From Candidatus Marsarchaeota archaeon (GTDB taxonomy: Archaea; Micrarchaeota; Micrarchaeia; Micrarchaeales; Micrarchaeaceae), in assembly GCA_023473665.1 (NCBI GenBank), contig JAMCYM010000003.1:186001-250000 (forward strand): a stretch of DNA of 64,000 nt, written 5' to 3'. The notes beneath the pieces are model-generated. The model made no database searches and was not told where the DNA came from. It saw only the letters and a program-made list of their open reading frames with translations. Positions within the stretch are counted from its first letter, which is position 1. Each line of letters begins with the position of its first letter. Of the stretch, positions 1 to 7,985 are shown piece by piece. The position numbers and the translations under genes were made by a program.

Positions 1-1
1 C

Positions 2-55
2 TCGATGCCGAACACGTTCGCCGACATAGCAGCGGCGTTCGACCAGCAGATGTGA
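2..55 (+). CDS. C-terminal tail of an upstream gene (partial)
   Basis: An open frame enters from the left edge and ends at TGA 53-55, leaving only about 17 visible residues (ending ADIAAAFDQQM). It lies 39 bases before the VirB4-like gene on the same strand and could be the last gene upstream in that operon. Nothing about its function can be read from so little sequence, and chance openness is possible. Confidence 0.35.
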   Translation, partial: SMPNTFADIAAAFDQQM

Positions 56-94
56 CACAATGGACGCAAAGATCGCGAAGGCAGGTGCATCGCC

Positions 95-1609
95 ATGACC
101 CAGCTCAAGTTCCAGCACATAATGAGCAATGAGATAGCGAAGCGCGCGTTCTTCTCGAGGCCGCCTGAGCCCCCGGCCAACATACTTATAAACGAGCCGC
201 TCAAGGCGATATTCATAGGCACCACGAAGATATTCAAGGTGCCGTTCAGCTGGTCGTTCGCCAATCTCACCAACCCGCATATTGCAGTGGTGGGAATAAC
301 CGGCGCAGGCAAGAGCTACTTCGTCAAGACGTTCCTGATACGCGCCAGCTACATATGGGACACCAATGCAGTGATAATAGACTGGGCGTCTGAATACAAG
401 GCGTGGGTGCGCCAGAGCGGGGGCACCGTGATATCGTTAGGCAAGGGCGACTACCTAAACATAATGGACCTGTCAGGCATGAAGCCCATGGACCGCGTCA
501 AGCAGATCATAACATCTTTCGACATACTCACCGACATAGGGGAATACCCAGAGCAGCGCAGGCTGACAGAGGAGGCGCTCGAGCAGGCATATGTCAATGC
601 CGGCTTCATAATATCGGAGAAGCCCCCTCCTGGCAAGGATGCGCCTACTCTTAAGGATGCCATATCGCTGCTTGAGGAGCACCTGCAGGACGGCACATAC
701 GAATATCCGGCCGAGCTGGAGAACGCGATATACAGGTTAAGGCAGTTCGCCCGTGAGGGCGAGGACTACTTCGCAAGGAAGAGCACGCTTGACATGGTGG
801 AGCTGGCTAACTCAGGCCTCGTCGACATAGACCTCTCAAACCTGCCCGACGAGAAGTTCAGGGCGCTCGCGGCGCTGTTCATACTGCAGACGCTCAAGGA
901 GCGCATGCGCGTCGAGGGCTATGCAGAGGGCAAGGGCCTCAAGACGCTCGTGGTGCTAGACGAGGCGTGGAAGGTCGCAAGCGACGAGAAGAGCGATGCA
1001 GTCGCAATAGTGAGGGAGGGGCGCAAGTACCAGTTCGGGCTCATAGTCGCGTCGCAGAACCCAACGGACATAAACGAGGCCATATTCTCGAACGTCGGCA
1101 CCACATTCATACTGCGCATACGGTTCGAGAAGTTCATGAACTACCTGCAGGGGTCGCTGAACTTCTCTGAGTTCATAAAATCAGAGATAAGCAGGTTCGG
1201 CGTCGGCCAGGCCGCAGTCGACATGGCCTTCCAGACGGCATTGCGCTTCCCGGAGATATTCGTGCTCGACAGGATAAAGGGCGAGGAGCCGCTCTACGTC
1301 TACACCGTCGACATGTCGGATGTACTCACCCAGAGCGAGCTTTCCGCTTCGCTCATACAGCGCGACTACCAGTTCGAGGGCGACGAGCTTAAGAACAAGC
1401 TCATAGAGTATAACGTGCCGGGTGATGCGATAACGTCTATATTCGGCGTGATGGATTCGCAGGCCAGGTCGATAAAGATGCTGGACTTCGTGCGTCAGCT
1501 TAAGAGCGGCGGCGTGCAAACAAACGACATCGTCGCCTTCCTCAAGAGCCTGAGCATAGAGGACATGCTCATAACCCGCATAATATCCGCGGCAGAGGGC
1601 GGTGCGTGA
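95..1609 (+). CDS. VirB4/HerA-like P-loop ATPase (DUF87-type)
   Basis: This 504-residue protein has a Walker A motif (GITGAGKS, residues 67-74), a Walker B strand ending in LVVLDEAW near residue 288, and a sensor-like VASQNPTD near 318. The combination is typical of the VirB4/TraC and HerA branch of hexameric pumping ATPases, which drive protein or DNA transport at a membrane. No membrane segment is visible, so it is probably cytoplasmic or peripheral. The start ATG overlaps the stop of a 12-codon micro-frame (ATGA). The next gene begins one base after its stop, implying a shared transcript with several small and membrane proteins. The family is clear; the substrate is unknown. A role in a secretion, conjugation-like or pilus-like apparatus is inference. 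Confidence 0.8.
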   Translation: MTQLKFQHIMSNEIAKRAFFSRPPEPPANILINEPLKAIFIGTTKIFKVPFSWSFANLTNPHIAVVGITGAGKSYFVKTFLIRASYIWDTNAVIIDWASEYKAWVRQSGGTVISLGKGDYLNIMDLSGMKPMDRVKQIITSFDILTDIGEYPEQRRLTEEALEQAYVNAGFIISEKPPPGKDAPTLKDAISLLEEHLQDGTYEYPAELENAIYRLRQFAREGEDYFARKSTLDMVELANSGLVDIDLSNLPDEKFRALAALFILQTLKERMRVEGYAEGKGLKTLVVLDEAWKVASDEKSDAVAIVREGRKYQFGLIVASQNPTDINEAIFSNVGTTFILRIRFEKFMNYLQGSLNFSEFIKSEISRFGVGQAAVDMAFQTALRFPEIFVLDRIKGEEPLYVYTVDMSDVLTQSELSASLIQRDYQFEGDELKNKLIEYNVPGDAITSIFGVMDSQARSIKMLDFVRQLKSGGVQTNDIVAFLKSLSIEDMLITRIISAAEGGA

Positions 1610-1610
1610 A

Positions 1611-1919
1611 ATGGCAGCAAAGGACACATTCTCGATAAGCAGGCTGGAGCTGAGGCGCGTGCTCACCGCCTACAAGGTGAGCGAGAGTGCCATACAGAAG
1701 CTCTTCGCCGACATGGAGAAGGCGCACAGGCACATAAACGTCGTGGCATTCGCCGCGATGCTCGAGAAGGCAGGCATAAACAGGGTTGACATGGCCAACA
1801 TATTCAGGCGCATAGGCATGGACGACATCATGATAAGCGACGCGATGAACATGGCCGACGAGCAGAAGGTATTGGCAGAATCGGGCCGCATATACGAGGC
1901 AACGATAGACTTTGGTTGA
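1611..1919 (+). CDS. Small hypothetical helical protein
   Basis: About 102 residues, rich in predicted alpha helix and charged residues, without cysteines, signal peptide or membrane segment. ATG 1611 follows the stop of the ATPase gene after one base; an in-frame GTG at 1602 would give three extra residues and overlap that stop. I do not recognise the family. Placement directly behind the VirB4-like ATPase suggests an accessory factor of the same system. Confidence 0.6.
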   Translation: MAAKDTFSISRLELRRVLTAYKVSESAIQKLFADMEKAHRHINVVAFAAMLEKAGINRVDMANIFRRIGMDDIMISDAMNMADEQKVLAESGRIYEATIDFG

Positions 1920-1923
1920 TTGC

Positions 1924-2304
1924 ATGGCTAAAAACGCAAGGAACGCCCCGAGCGAGCCGCGGTGCATAATATGCGGCGAGGCTGTGGACGGCCTGGAGGT
2001 GCAGGAGGACTATGTCATACAGGCGATACGCTGGTTCAAGCGCAACGTCACCAGGAACGCAAAGAACTACAGGCTGGTTGTGTGCAAGAATTGCTATGTG
2101 AAGTACAAGAAATCGCGCGATTCCTATACTAGGAAGCAGATCGCATATGTGGTAGTTGGCGTGCTGTTCGCAGGCCTGCTGATAGCGGTAGGCCGCACTG
2201 CAGTAGCGGTGCTTGCCGGCGTAGCAATAATAGCCCTCATGTACCTGCTGTCGCTGCTGAGCTACATGCCTGCGGTGGTGCGCAAGCCCGAGCAGCAAGC
2301 CTAA
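1924..2304 (+). CDS. Zinc-ribbon membrane protein, unknown function
   Basis: A 126-residue protein. A CIICG pair near residue 15 and a CKNC pair near 57 form a likely four-cysteine zinc ribbon. Two adjacent hydrophobic helices follow at about residues 72-110, and the tail is short and basic. The topology suggests a cytoplasmic zinc ribbon held at the membrane by a helical hairpin. ATG 1924 is chosen over TTG 1912, which would overlap the preceding stop. It is the third gene of the VirB4-like operon and a plausible membrane anchor for the ATPase complex; that link rests on position only. Confidence 0.65.
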   Translation: MAKNARNAPSEPRCIICGEAVDGLEVQEDYVIQAIRWFKRNVTRNAKNYRLVVCKNCYVKYKKSRDSYTRKQIAYVVVGVLFAGLLIAVGRTAVAVLAGVAIIALMYLLSLLSYMPAVVRKPEQQA

Positions 2305-2373
2305 CTTTACGGAGCGCCAGCTGAAACACGCAAAGGCTAAAAAGATAAGCGGAGATGGATACCTGTTGATAGG

Positions 2374-3102
2374 ATGGCCGACGGAACTGGCATAGTAGAG
2401 CCCAAGATAGCCGAGATCGCCATCGGCGGCGCGCTGCTCGGCACGTTCTCCGCCATCTCGTCCCGGCTCGCCGCGCTCCAGATGTTCTCGATAGAGGAAA
2501 GCCCCGACCAGCTCGTGCTGCTATCGGTAGAGAGCAGGGACATACAGAAGAGGCCGTACCTGTTCTTCATAATAACGCTGCTTCCCAAGCAGATGAAGGT
2601 CCAGTACTCGATAGCCCTCGACTCGAGCGAGAAAATGCGCAGGCTGTCAGTGGTCAAGAATCTGCTCAGCGTGCTGTCGCTCATAACCGACTTATACACG
2701 GTCGATGCATCAGATCTGTACCAGTATGCAGATTCCGCAATAGACGACGTGCTGACGTCGCTCTCACAGAGCTACAGCTCATTGTTCAACAGCTACGACT
2801 CGCTGTTCAACGAGTACAGGGAGCTAAAGCGCCTCAACCTGGAGCTTGCAGCTGCGAACAAGAGCCTCACCGTGCAGGCCTCGCAGCTGAGCGAGGAGAA
2901 CAAGGACCTCTCGGCAAGGCTCGCGACGCTCGAGACCTATTCGGACGAATCGCTGATGGTCATGATCGAGGACTGGATAGAGTCGCACAGCGACACCATT
3001 GACATAATGGAGTTTTCCAAGACCTACAGGCTCACGGCCCCGAGGGTCGAGCAGATGCTCAACAAGATGGTGTCAATGGGTTACATAGAGCTCAAGGGGT
3101 AA
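2374..3102 (+). CDS. Coiled-coil protein with C-terminal winged-helix-like region
   Basis: A 242-residue protein with three parts. Residues 1-110 look like an alpha/beta domain of roadblock/longin character (my impression). Residues 115-190 form a heptad-rich coiled coil. The last 50 residues resemble a winged helix (FSKTYRLTAPRVEQMLNKMV then MGYIELKG). No membrane segment is present. It lies between the zinc-ribbon membrane protein and a 47-codon gene on the same strand. I cannot name a family. Assembly via the coiled coil and regulation or docking via the C-terminal domain are inferences. Confidence 0.6.
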   Translation: MADGTGIVEPKIAEIAIGGALLGTFSAISSRLAALQMFSIEESPDQLVLLSVESRDIQKRPYLFFIITLLPKQMKVQYSIALDSSEKMRRLSVVKNLLSVLSLITDLYTVDASDLYQYADSAIDDVLTSLSQSYSSLFNSYDSLFNEYRELKRLNLELAAANKSLTVQASQLSEENKDLSARLATLETYSDESLMVMIEDWIESHSDTIDIMEFSKTYRLTAPRVEQMLNKMVSMGYIELKG

Positions 3103-3104
3103 GC

Positions 3105-3248
3105 ATGAAATACAACGCGAGGGTGAGCAAGCGCCTGAAGTACGTGCGCGTCTACGCCATAACCAAGCGGCTCGGGAACAAGACAAACCCTCTCGCCGGC
3201 CTGTTCATCAAGATATTCAACCGGGGCAATGGGGAGGGCAGTCCATAA
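3105..3248 (+). CDS. 47-residue basic small protein
   Basis: An ATG two bases after the preceding stop opens a 47-codon frame ending in TAA. The product is strongly basic, beginning MKYNARVSKRLKYVRVYAIT and containing a short hydrophobic patch (LAGLFIKIF). Tight spacing to the preceding gene and to the membrane-protein gene 30 bases downstream supports translation. Function unknown; it could be a nucleic-acid-binding or membrane-surface peptide. Confidence 0.45.
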   Translation: MKYNARVSKRLKYVRVYAITKRLGNKTNPLAGLFIKIFNRGNGEGSP

Positions 3249-3278
3249 GCCCTGATGCGGTGCTTTCGCGTGCCTAAC

Positions 3279-5624
3279 ATGAAGCGTCTACTGATTGTCA
3301 TAGCGATATTCGCAGCTGTGCTGCTGGGGTCGATGATATACATAGGCCTGCTTCTGCACAGCTACGCCATAGCGGCGCCCAAGCCAAAACCTGTCGTAGC
3401 CCCGGCCACGCTTCTCAGCGCCGCACTTGCCGGCCAGAACCTTCTCGTCTACGACCTCAATGCCACCGATGTGCCATATGCCATTTTCTCGTATTCGTCT
3501 GCCAATTCGACAAGCATAACCGTCAATGCCTCATTGCTCAAATCCAGGCCTCCGCAGAACGTATACCTGCTTAATCCGTATCCGGAATGCACTGGCTGCA
3601 ATGGGGCAAGCCAGGTTTACCAATATCTTGCGCAGGACATGGTAAGCTATGGGGTCATAGGCGCACCAGCAGACCTGCAGAACGTTACCCCAGCAGGCCT
3701 GCAGTCCATGCCTGGCGACTCGATGCTGATAATGCTGAACGGGCTCATGCCGCAGTACATGTTCCAGCCAGTAAGCGGAACAAACGCTACGCTATTGCAG
3801 TACCTTCTTAACAGGGGCGACAGCATAATATACGTCGGCCAAAGTTTCTCAAACATGCTGCTGTCGGATGGCGTCATCGTGCCGAATCCATCCATGCCGA
3901 CATACCTGATGACGCAGACCGTAGCAGGCTCGCCCGCTGGCGGATTCTATTTCACAAATTCGACGTTCATTTTTGTCGGGGGCTTGACGTACGGACCCAT
4001 AACATACAAGAACATAGCCAACGGCACAATAGTAGCGTTCTCAAACACGCTTTCAGGCTGGCCAGGCGCATCTTATGCTGCTGCTGACATAGCACATGCG
4101 GCGTCGCTGATGTTCTGGCTGCCCGCTTATGCGAGCGGCGCGTCTACGGTAGCGCTAAACAGATATACTGACACAAACGGCGAAATAGGCGTGCTGCTAA
4201 GCTCTCCCCCGCTCCCGTATTCGGCCTCGCTCCAGGCCGAGCTCTCGAGCGGGTTCCTGCGCGCCGTGGTCTACAATTCAGCCAACTACAGCATTTCGCC
4301 GAACAACAGGTACATCACGCTTACAGCGCCGCCATCCTATTCCAGCCACGGCTTCATCTCGATGCCCGGCATCTTGCTGCCCGGCAAGACCGCACAGCTT
4401 ACTATGTCTGTCTTCACGGGCTCGGGCGTGCCTGTGAGCATACAGCCCCACATCAGCATCTATACGATAAACATGATATACGTGACATCGCTGCCGCTCC
4501 AGCCGCTGAGCGCCTCTGGCAACTTCACGTTCCTTACATCGCTCCTCTTTCCTGTGCCTCCGGGCTCTTACATAGCCGAGCTGCAGGGCTTCTCTGGCAA
4601 TCTGTATGCCAGCGCGCTGTTCAACGTCTCCCCAATAGCAATAGCGCTCAAGAGCGCCAACTACACATCAAACAGGTACTTGTTCGCGCTGAGTTCAGAC
4701 GGCCAGCCGCTTTCCGGCATAGGCTATTCTATAAGCCTGGACAATCTCTACAGGGCCAACGGCACGATTAGCAACGGTACCATAGCTTACTCCCTCCCAA
4801 GCGGCTCTCCTGAGCTCTACGGCACCCTTACGTTCAACATAAGCATGCTGTCCAGCTCGTTCGTCTACAAAGCCAGCCACCCGCCGACCACGATAACGGT
4901 AAACAGGCAGTACATAATACTGGCCATAGTGCTTGTGATAGTGGTTGCGCTGGTAACGCTTGTGCGCGCCCCCAACAGGGACGATTTCTACATAGACGTA
5001 CCCCATCTGCCCAAGCGCGACGTCGTCAAGGTAAAGCTCCCCTACCGGGACGTGATATCTGTATTCGACAAGCTCAACATGTACTACCACTGGCGCTACA
5101 TGCCCCTCTCCAAAGCGGAGATCCGCGCAGGCATAGCTACAAACATACGCAGCAACGGCATGCCTGTCAACCTGACGTACAACAACCTCAGCTCGATACT
5201 CGACCAGTTGGTGGTGCACGGCGACCTCATCGTGGCCGACGACCTCTATGCGCCAAAGGCATGGATCGAGCAGAGCGGCCATGACCTGGAATACCTTGTG
5301 ACGTTCAAGAAGCTCAGGATGTACATGGTCACGCACGCCTATGTGTTCACCGACCTCAACATGAGCCCGGTCGCAGATATGGTGGTCGCGCTGCACGGCG
5401 AGCGCACATACCTGATGATATATTCGCAGACAAGCAAGTTCAAGAAGGTGCCCGTCTACAAAGGCATGAAGACCTACCTGGTCTTCATGAACGCCGACAG
5501 GCTGGACGAGTTCAAAAGCATGCTGTACCGCACGCCCTCTGCTGCAAACGAGGAGCTCAAGATGTACATAGCGTCGGGCCGCATAGCGCTGGTTAACGCA
5601 GAGAGCATGGACGGCTTCGGATGA
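3279..5624 (+). CDS. Large membrane protein with extracellular and cytoplasmic domains
   Basis: About 781 residues. An N-terminal hydrophobic segment (LLIVIAIFAAVLLGSMIYI) acts as signal anchor. It is followed by roughly 500 residues rich in Ser, Thr, Asn and Tyr with many N-x-S/T sequons, typical of an archaeal surface domain. A second membrane segment (YIILAIVLVIVVALVTLV, about 546-564) leads to a cytoplasmic domain of about 215 residues with winged-helix-like character. ATG 3279 is preferred over GTG-like or ATG starts upstream because it places the anchor at the N terminus. It closes the VirB4-like operon and converges with top6B. It could be the membrane partner or receptor of that system; family unrecognised. 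Confidence 0.7.
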   Translation: MKRLLIVIAIFAAVLLGSMIYIGLLLHSYAIAAPKPKPVVAPATLLSAALAGQNLLVYDLNATDVPYAIFSYSSANSTSITVNASLLKSRPPQNVYLLNPYPECTGCNGASQVYQYLAQDMVSYGVIGAPADLQNVTPAGLQSMPGDSMLIMLNGLMPQYMFQPVSGTNATLLQYLLNRGDSIIYVGQSFSNMLLSDGVIVPNPSMPTYLMTQTVAGSPAGGFYFTNSTFIFVGGLTYGPITYKNIANGTIVAFSNTLSGWPGASYAAADIAHAASLMFWLPAYASGASTVALNRYTDTNGEIGVLLSSPPLPYSASLQAELSSGFLRAVVYNSANYSISPNNRYITLTAPPSYSSHGFISMPGILLPGKTAQLTMSVFTGSGVPVSIQPHISIYTINMIYVTSLPLQPLSASGNFTFLTSLLFPVPPGSYIAELQGFSGNLYASALFNVSPIAIALKSANYTSNRYLFALSSDGQPLSGIGYSISLDNLYRANGTISNGTIAYSLPSGSPELYGTLTFNISMLSSSFVYKASHPPTTITVNRQYIILAIVLVIVVALVTLVRAPNRDDFYIDVPHLPKRDVVKVKLPYRDVISVFDKLNMYYHWRYMPLSKAEIRAGIATNIRSNGMPVNLTYNNLSSILDQLVVHGDLIVADDLYAPKAWIEQSGHDLEYLVTFKKLRMYMVTHAYVFTDLNMSPVADMVVALHGERTYLMIYSQTSKFKKVPVYKGMKTYLVFMNADRLDEFKSMLYRTPSAANEELKMYIASGRIALVNAESMDGFG

Positions 5625-5628
5625 CTAA

Positions 5629-7251
5629 TTAGCTGTTTTCCGAATCGTTGCCGGCTTCTGCGCTTGCGTCATCTCCGGCCTTTTCCCCATCCTCATGGCC
5701 TTCGGCTGCCCTAGGATAATGCTTTGAGATCAGGCTCTCAAGCCTTTTCTCGACCGTGCTCTCTTCTGCGCCAGTCAGCGCGCTCACGTCCCTGGCCAGC
5801 TGCTTCGCGTACCTCTCTACTGTCTTGTACTTGCTCGTCTCGATGCCCAGCTGCTGCTTGCCCCTTACGTAGCGCTGCACGCCCCTTGCAGCTTCCATGA
5901 GCGCCAGCTTTATCTCGTCTATTATCTCGTCTTCCTGGGCTATGGCCTCCTTGCCGACGCCTGAATACGGTATGTACACTGAAGAAACGTTCACGAACAC
6001 GCTCACAGGCTGCGACTCCATATCTATGCCGTAGCGCTTCCACTGCATGCTCTTCGCTGCCACGGTTATCGCACAGCTCCCGCTGTCGAACAGCAGCGGC
6101 ACCCTGTTGGCGAACCTCAATATGTTGCCCTCATAGAGGTCTTCTTCTATCTTCTTGCCGGCCGCGCCTCCGTATGCTATCGCTGCCTCTACAACGAACG
6201 GTATGCCGCCGTAGAAGAGCACCGGCCTGCGCTCCACTACGTGCATGAAGTCAGGGTTGAGTATGTTTTTCAGCGCCAGCTTTATGTGCTCCTCGCCTAT
6301 CGCGCTTATCACGCTCGCATCAGGAGCCATCCACTTGAGCTTCTTGATGGCGTCAATGAGCCGCTCTGCGTCGTCCCACGAAAGGCTGCCTGGCTCCTTG
6401 TCGAGCATGCCGCCGACAGTGCCCCTCAGCTCGTCCACCTTGCCCTGCGACACCCTCGCGAAGTTCTCGATAAGGAACGACGACACCTTCCTGCTGTCGC
6501 TCTTGTGCGCGAACTCCAGCAGGTCGTTGACGTTCAGGCCGAGCGGATGCGGCTTCGTCGGCTTGGGCCGCGCCGGCATGGCATCTACGGCACGCACGAA
6601 CCTGTATTCCTTGCCTTCTGGGTCAGTGAAAAGCACCTGCACGTGCGGGTTGGCGAGCGCCGTTCGCCTTATGTACTCGTAGACACCATGGTCGCTGTTC
6701 TCGTATTTCACCTCCGCGAATTCCGCCTCGACAGTGAGCCCGTTCGTGCTCCTGTCGGCGCCGTTGAGGTCGGCCACGACAGGCTTGTTGCGAAGCGTGT
6801 CTATCGACACGTTGCACGAGTAGCTGTCACCGTCAGCTGTTTTCGACTCCACACGGACAGGCTTGCCTGTGGTAACCTGCGAGAACAGGGTGCAGCCCGA
6901 TGCGCCTATGCCCTGCTGGCCGCGCTGCTGTATGTACCTGTGGAACTTGGTGCCTGCAAGTATCGTGGCGAGGGCTTTGCCCACGAACTTCTTTGGTATG
7001 CCCGGGCCGTTGTCGCTCACTGTTACCCTGTACTTGTTTTCGCCGGTCTGGGCAAGCCTTACAGAGATGTCAGGCAGTATGCCCGCTTCTTCGCATGCGT
7101 CGATAGAGTTGGTGATGTACTCGTGCACCACTGTTACTAGCGACCTTACCATGCCCGCATAGCCGAGCATCTGCTTGTTCTTCTTGAAGAACTCTGCTAT
7201 CGAGTGCTCCTTGAACTCCTTGAATATGTCGTTGGCCTTCCTTTCTTCCAT
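5629..7251 (-). CDS. top6B: DNA topoisomerase VI subunit B
   Basis: The ATPase subunit of type IIB topoisomerase, which relaxes and decatenates DNA together with the cleaving A subunit. GHKL motifs are clear: the N box (HEYITNSIDACEEAGI), DNGPGIP, and the glycine-rich lid QQRGQQGIGASG. The transducer region follows, and a charged, low-complexity tail of about 30 residues ends the protein. Length (about 540) matches archaeal Top6B. ATG 7251 lies 2 bases after the KH gene's stop; a GTG at 7257 overlapping that stop is an alternative. The usual neighbour top6A is absent from this window. Confidence 0.93.
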   Translation of the reverse strand: MEERKANDIFKEFKEHSIAEFFKKNKQMLGYAGMVRSLVTVVHEYITNSIDACEEAGILPDISVRLAQTGENKYRVTVSDNGPGIPKKFVGKALATILAGTKFHRYIQQRGQQGIGASGCTLFSQVTTGKPVRVESKTADGDSYSCNVSIDTLRNKPVVADLNGADRSTNGLTVEAEFAEVKYENSDHGVYEYIRRTALANPHVQVLFTDPEGKEYRFVRAVDAMPARPKPTKPHPLGLNVNDLLEFAHKSDSRKVSSFLIENFARVSQGKVDELRGTVGGMLDKEPGSLSWDDAERLIDAIKKLKWMAPDASVISAIGEEHIKLALKNILNPDFMHVVERRPVLFYGGIPFVVEAAIAYGGAAGKKIEEDLYEGNILRFANRVPLLFDSGSCAITVAAKSMQWKRYGIDMESQPVSVFVNVSSVYIPYSGVGKEAIAQEDEIIDEIKLALMEAARGVQRYVRGKQQLGIETSKYKTVERYAKQLARDVSALTGAEESTVEKRLESLISKHYPRAAEGHEDGEKAGDDASAEAGNDSENS

Positions 7252-7253
7252 GC

Positions 7254-7766
7254 TCACACCATCTCCGCCAGGCGCTTGTTCTTCCTGTGCGCGGCCTCCA
7301 TCCTGGCATAAGCAAGCCTGTGGGAGCCGCCCTCTATAAGCGTGCGCGCCGCTGTTTCTGCTTCGTCTATCTCGTTGGCCTTGCCTATGAAGCTTATGGT
7401 GTCGCCGTACACGCTGATGTGCGCGCCGCTCACGCGCTCTATGTAGCTTTTGGCCCTGCCGTTGGCCCCTATGAGCCTAGCCCTTATGTCCCCGACGCGG
7501 TTCTTGCCGACAGAGCCGAAGTCTATGGACGAGAAGTACACCTCGTCTCCGACGAGCCTCTCAGCCATCTCGATGCTGAAGCCCCTTCCAAACGCGTACA
7601 CTACGCTCCTAGCCACGTATTCCCCGTAGGCTTCCCCCGCAAGCTCGATGGCCATGCCTGCCTTTACCTTTATTTCGCAGCCGCACAGCCTTTCCAGTCT
7701 CTTTATTGCGCCGCCCTTCCTGGCCAGCAGCCTGGCCCTCTCACTAGGTATATAGACTTCCTGCAT
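7254..7766 (-). CDS. KH-domain RNA-binding protein (archaeal Pno1/Dim2-like)
   Basis: A 170-residue protein with two KH-like domains. The first contains GGAIKRLERLCGCEIKV; the second contains the GXXG-type loop IGANGRAKSYIE followed by ISVYGDTISFIG. This matches archaeal homologues of Dim2/Pno1, which act in 16S rRNA 3'-end maturation in the small ribosomal subunit. In many archaea this gene sits directly upstream of top6B, as it does here, with stop and start nearly overlapping. A possible TATA element (reverse of ataaatat near 7835) lies upstream. Confidence 0.85.
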   Translation of the reverse strand: MQEVYIPSERARLLARKGGAIKRLERLCGCEIKVKAGMAIELAGEAYGEYVARSVVYAFGRGFSIEMAERLVGDEVYFSSIDFGSVGKNRVGDIRARLIGANGRAKSYIERVSGAHISVYGDTISFIGKANEIDEAETAARTLIEGGSHRLAYARMEAAHRKNKRLAEMV

Positions 7767-7927
7767 GGAGCTACCCGAAAACGCAGCAAAATCGTTCGCC
7801 CTTCATCATTGTTCCCTCAAACTATAAATATCTATTAGGACGCAAAACGATGCGTAACTAACAGATTCTACCGACTGAAAAGCATCATGCAATTTGTGAA
7901 ACGGTGTAAAGTTCTGTTCGGCTAGCC

Positions 7928-7935
7928 TTTAAAAA
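7928..7935 (+). promoter_or_regulatory. TATA box for the Tes-like gene
   Basis: TTTAAAAA at this position fits the archaeal TATA consensus and predicts initiation near 7960, giving a leader of about 25 bases before ATG 7986. The 220-base gap around it separates divergent genes and holds no other frame that I can support. Confidence 0.5.
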
Positions 7936-7985
7936 CCTTCCAATTAAGAAAGTAGACAGGTTCAAGAGAAATTCGGTGCAAAATC

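Noticed and set aside
60-98. 12-codon micro-frame overlapping the VirB4-like start
   Set aside because: Too short to support; the ATGA overlap could be chance, though a coupling leader cannot be excluded.
6241-7140. Long open frame on the plus strand opposite top6B
   Set aside because: It is antisense to a certain gene, has an Arg/Val/His-rich composition typical of shadow frames in GC-rich DNA, and resembles no family.
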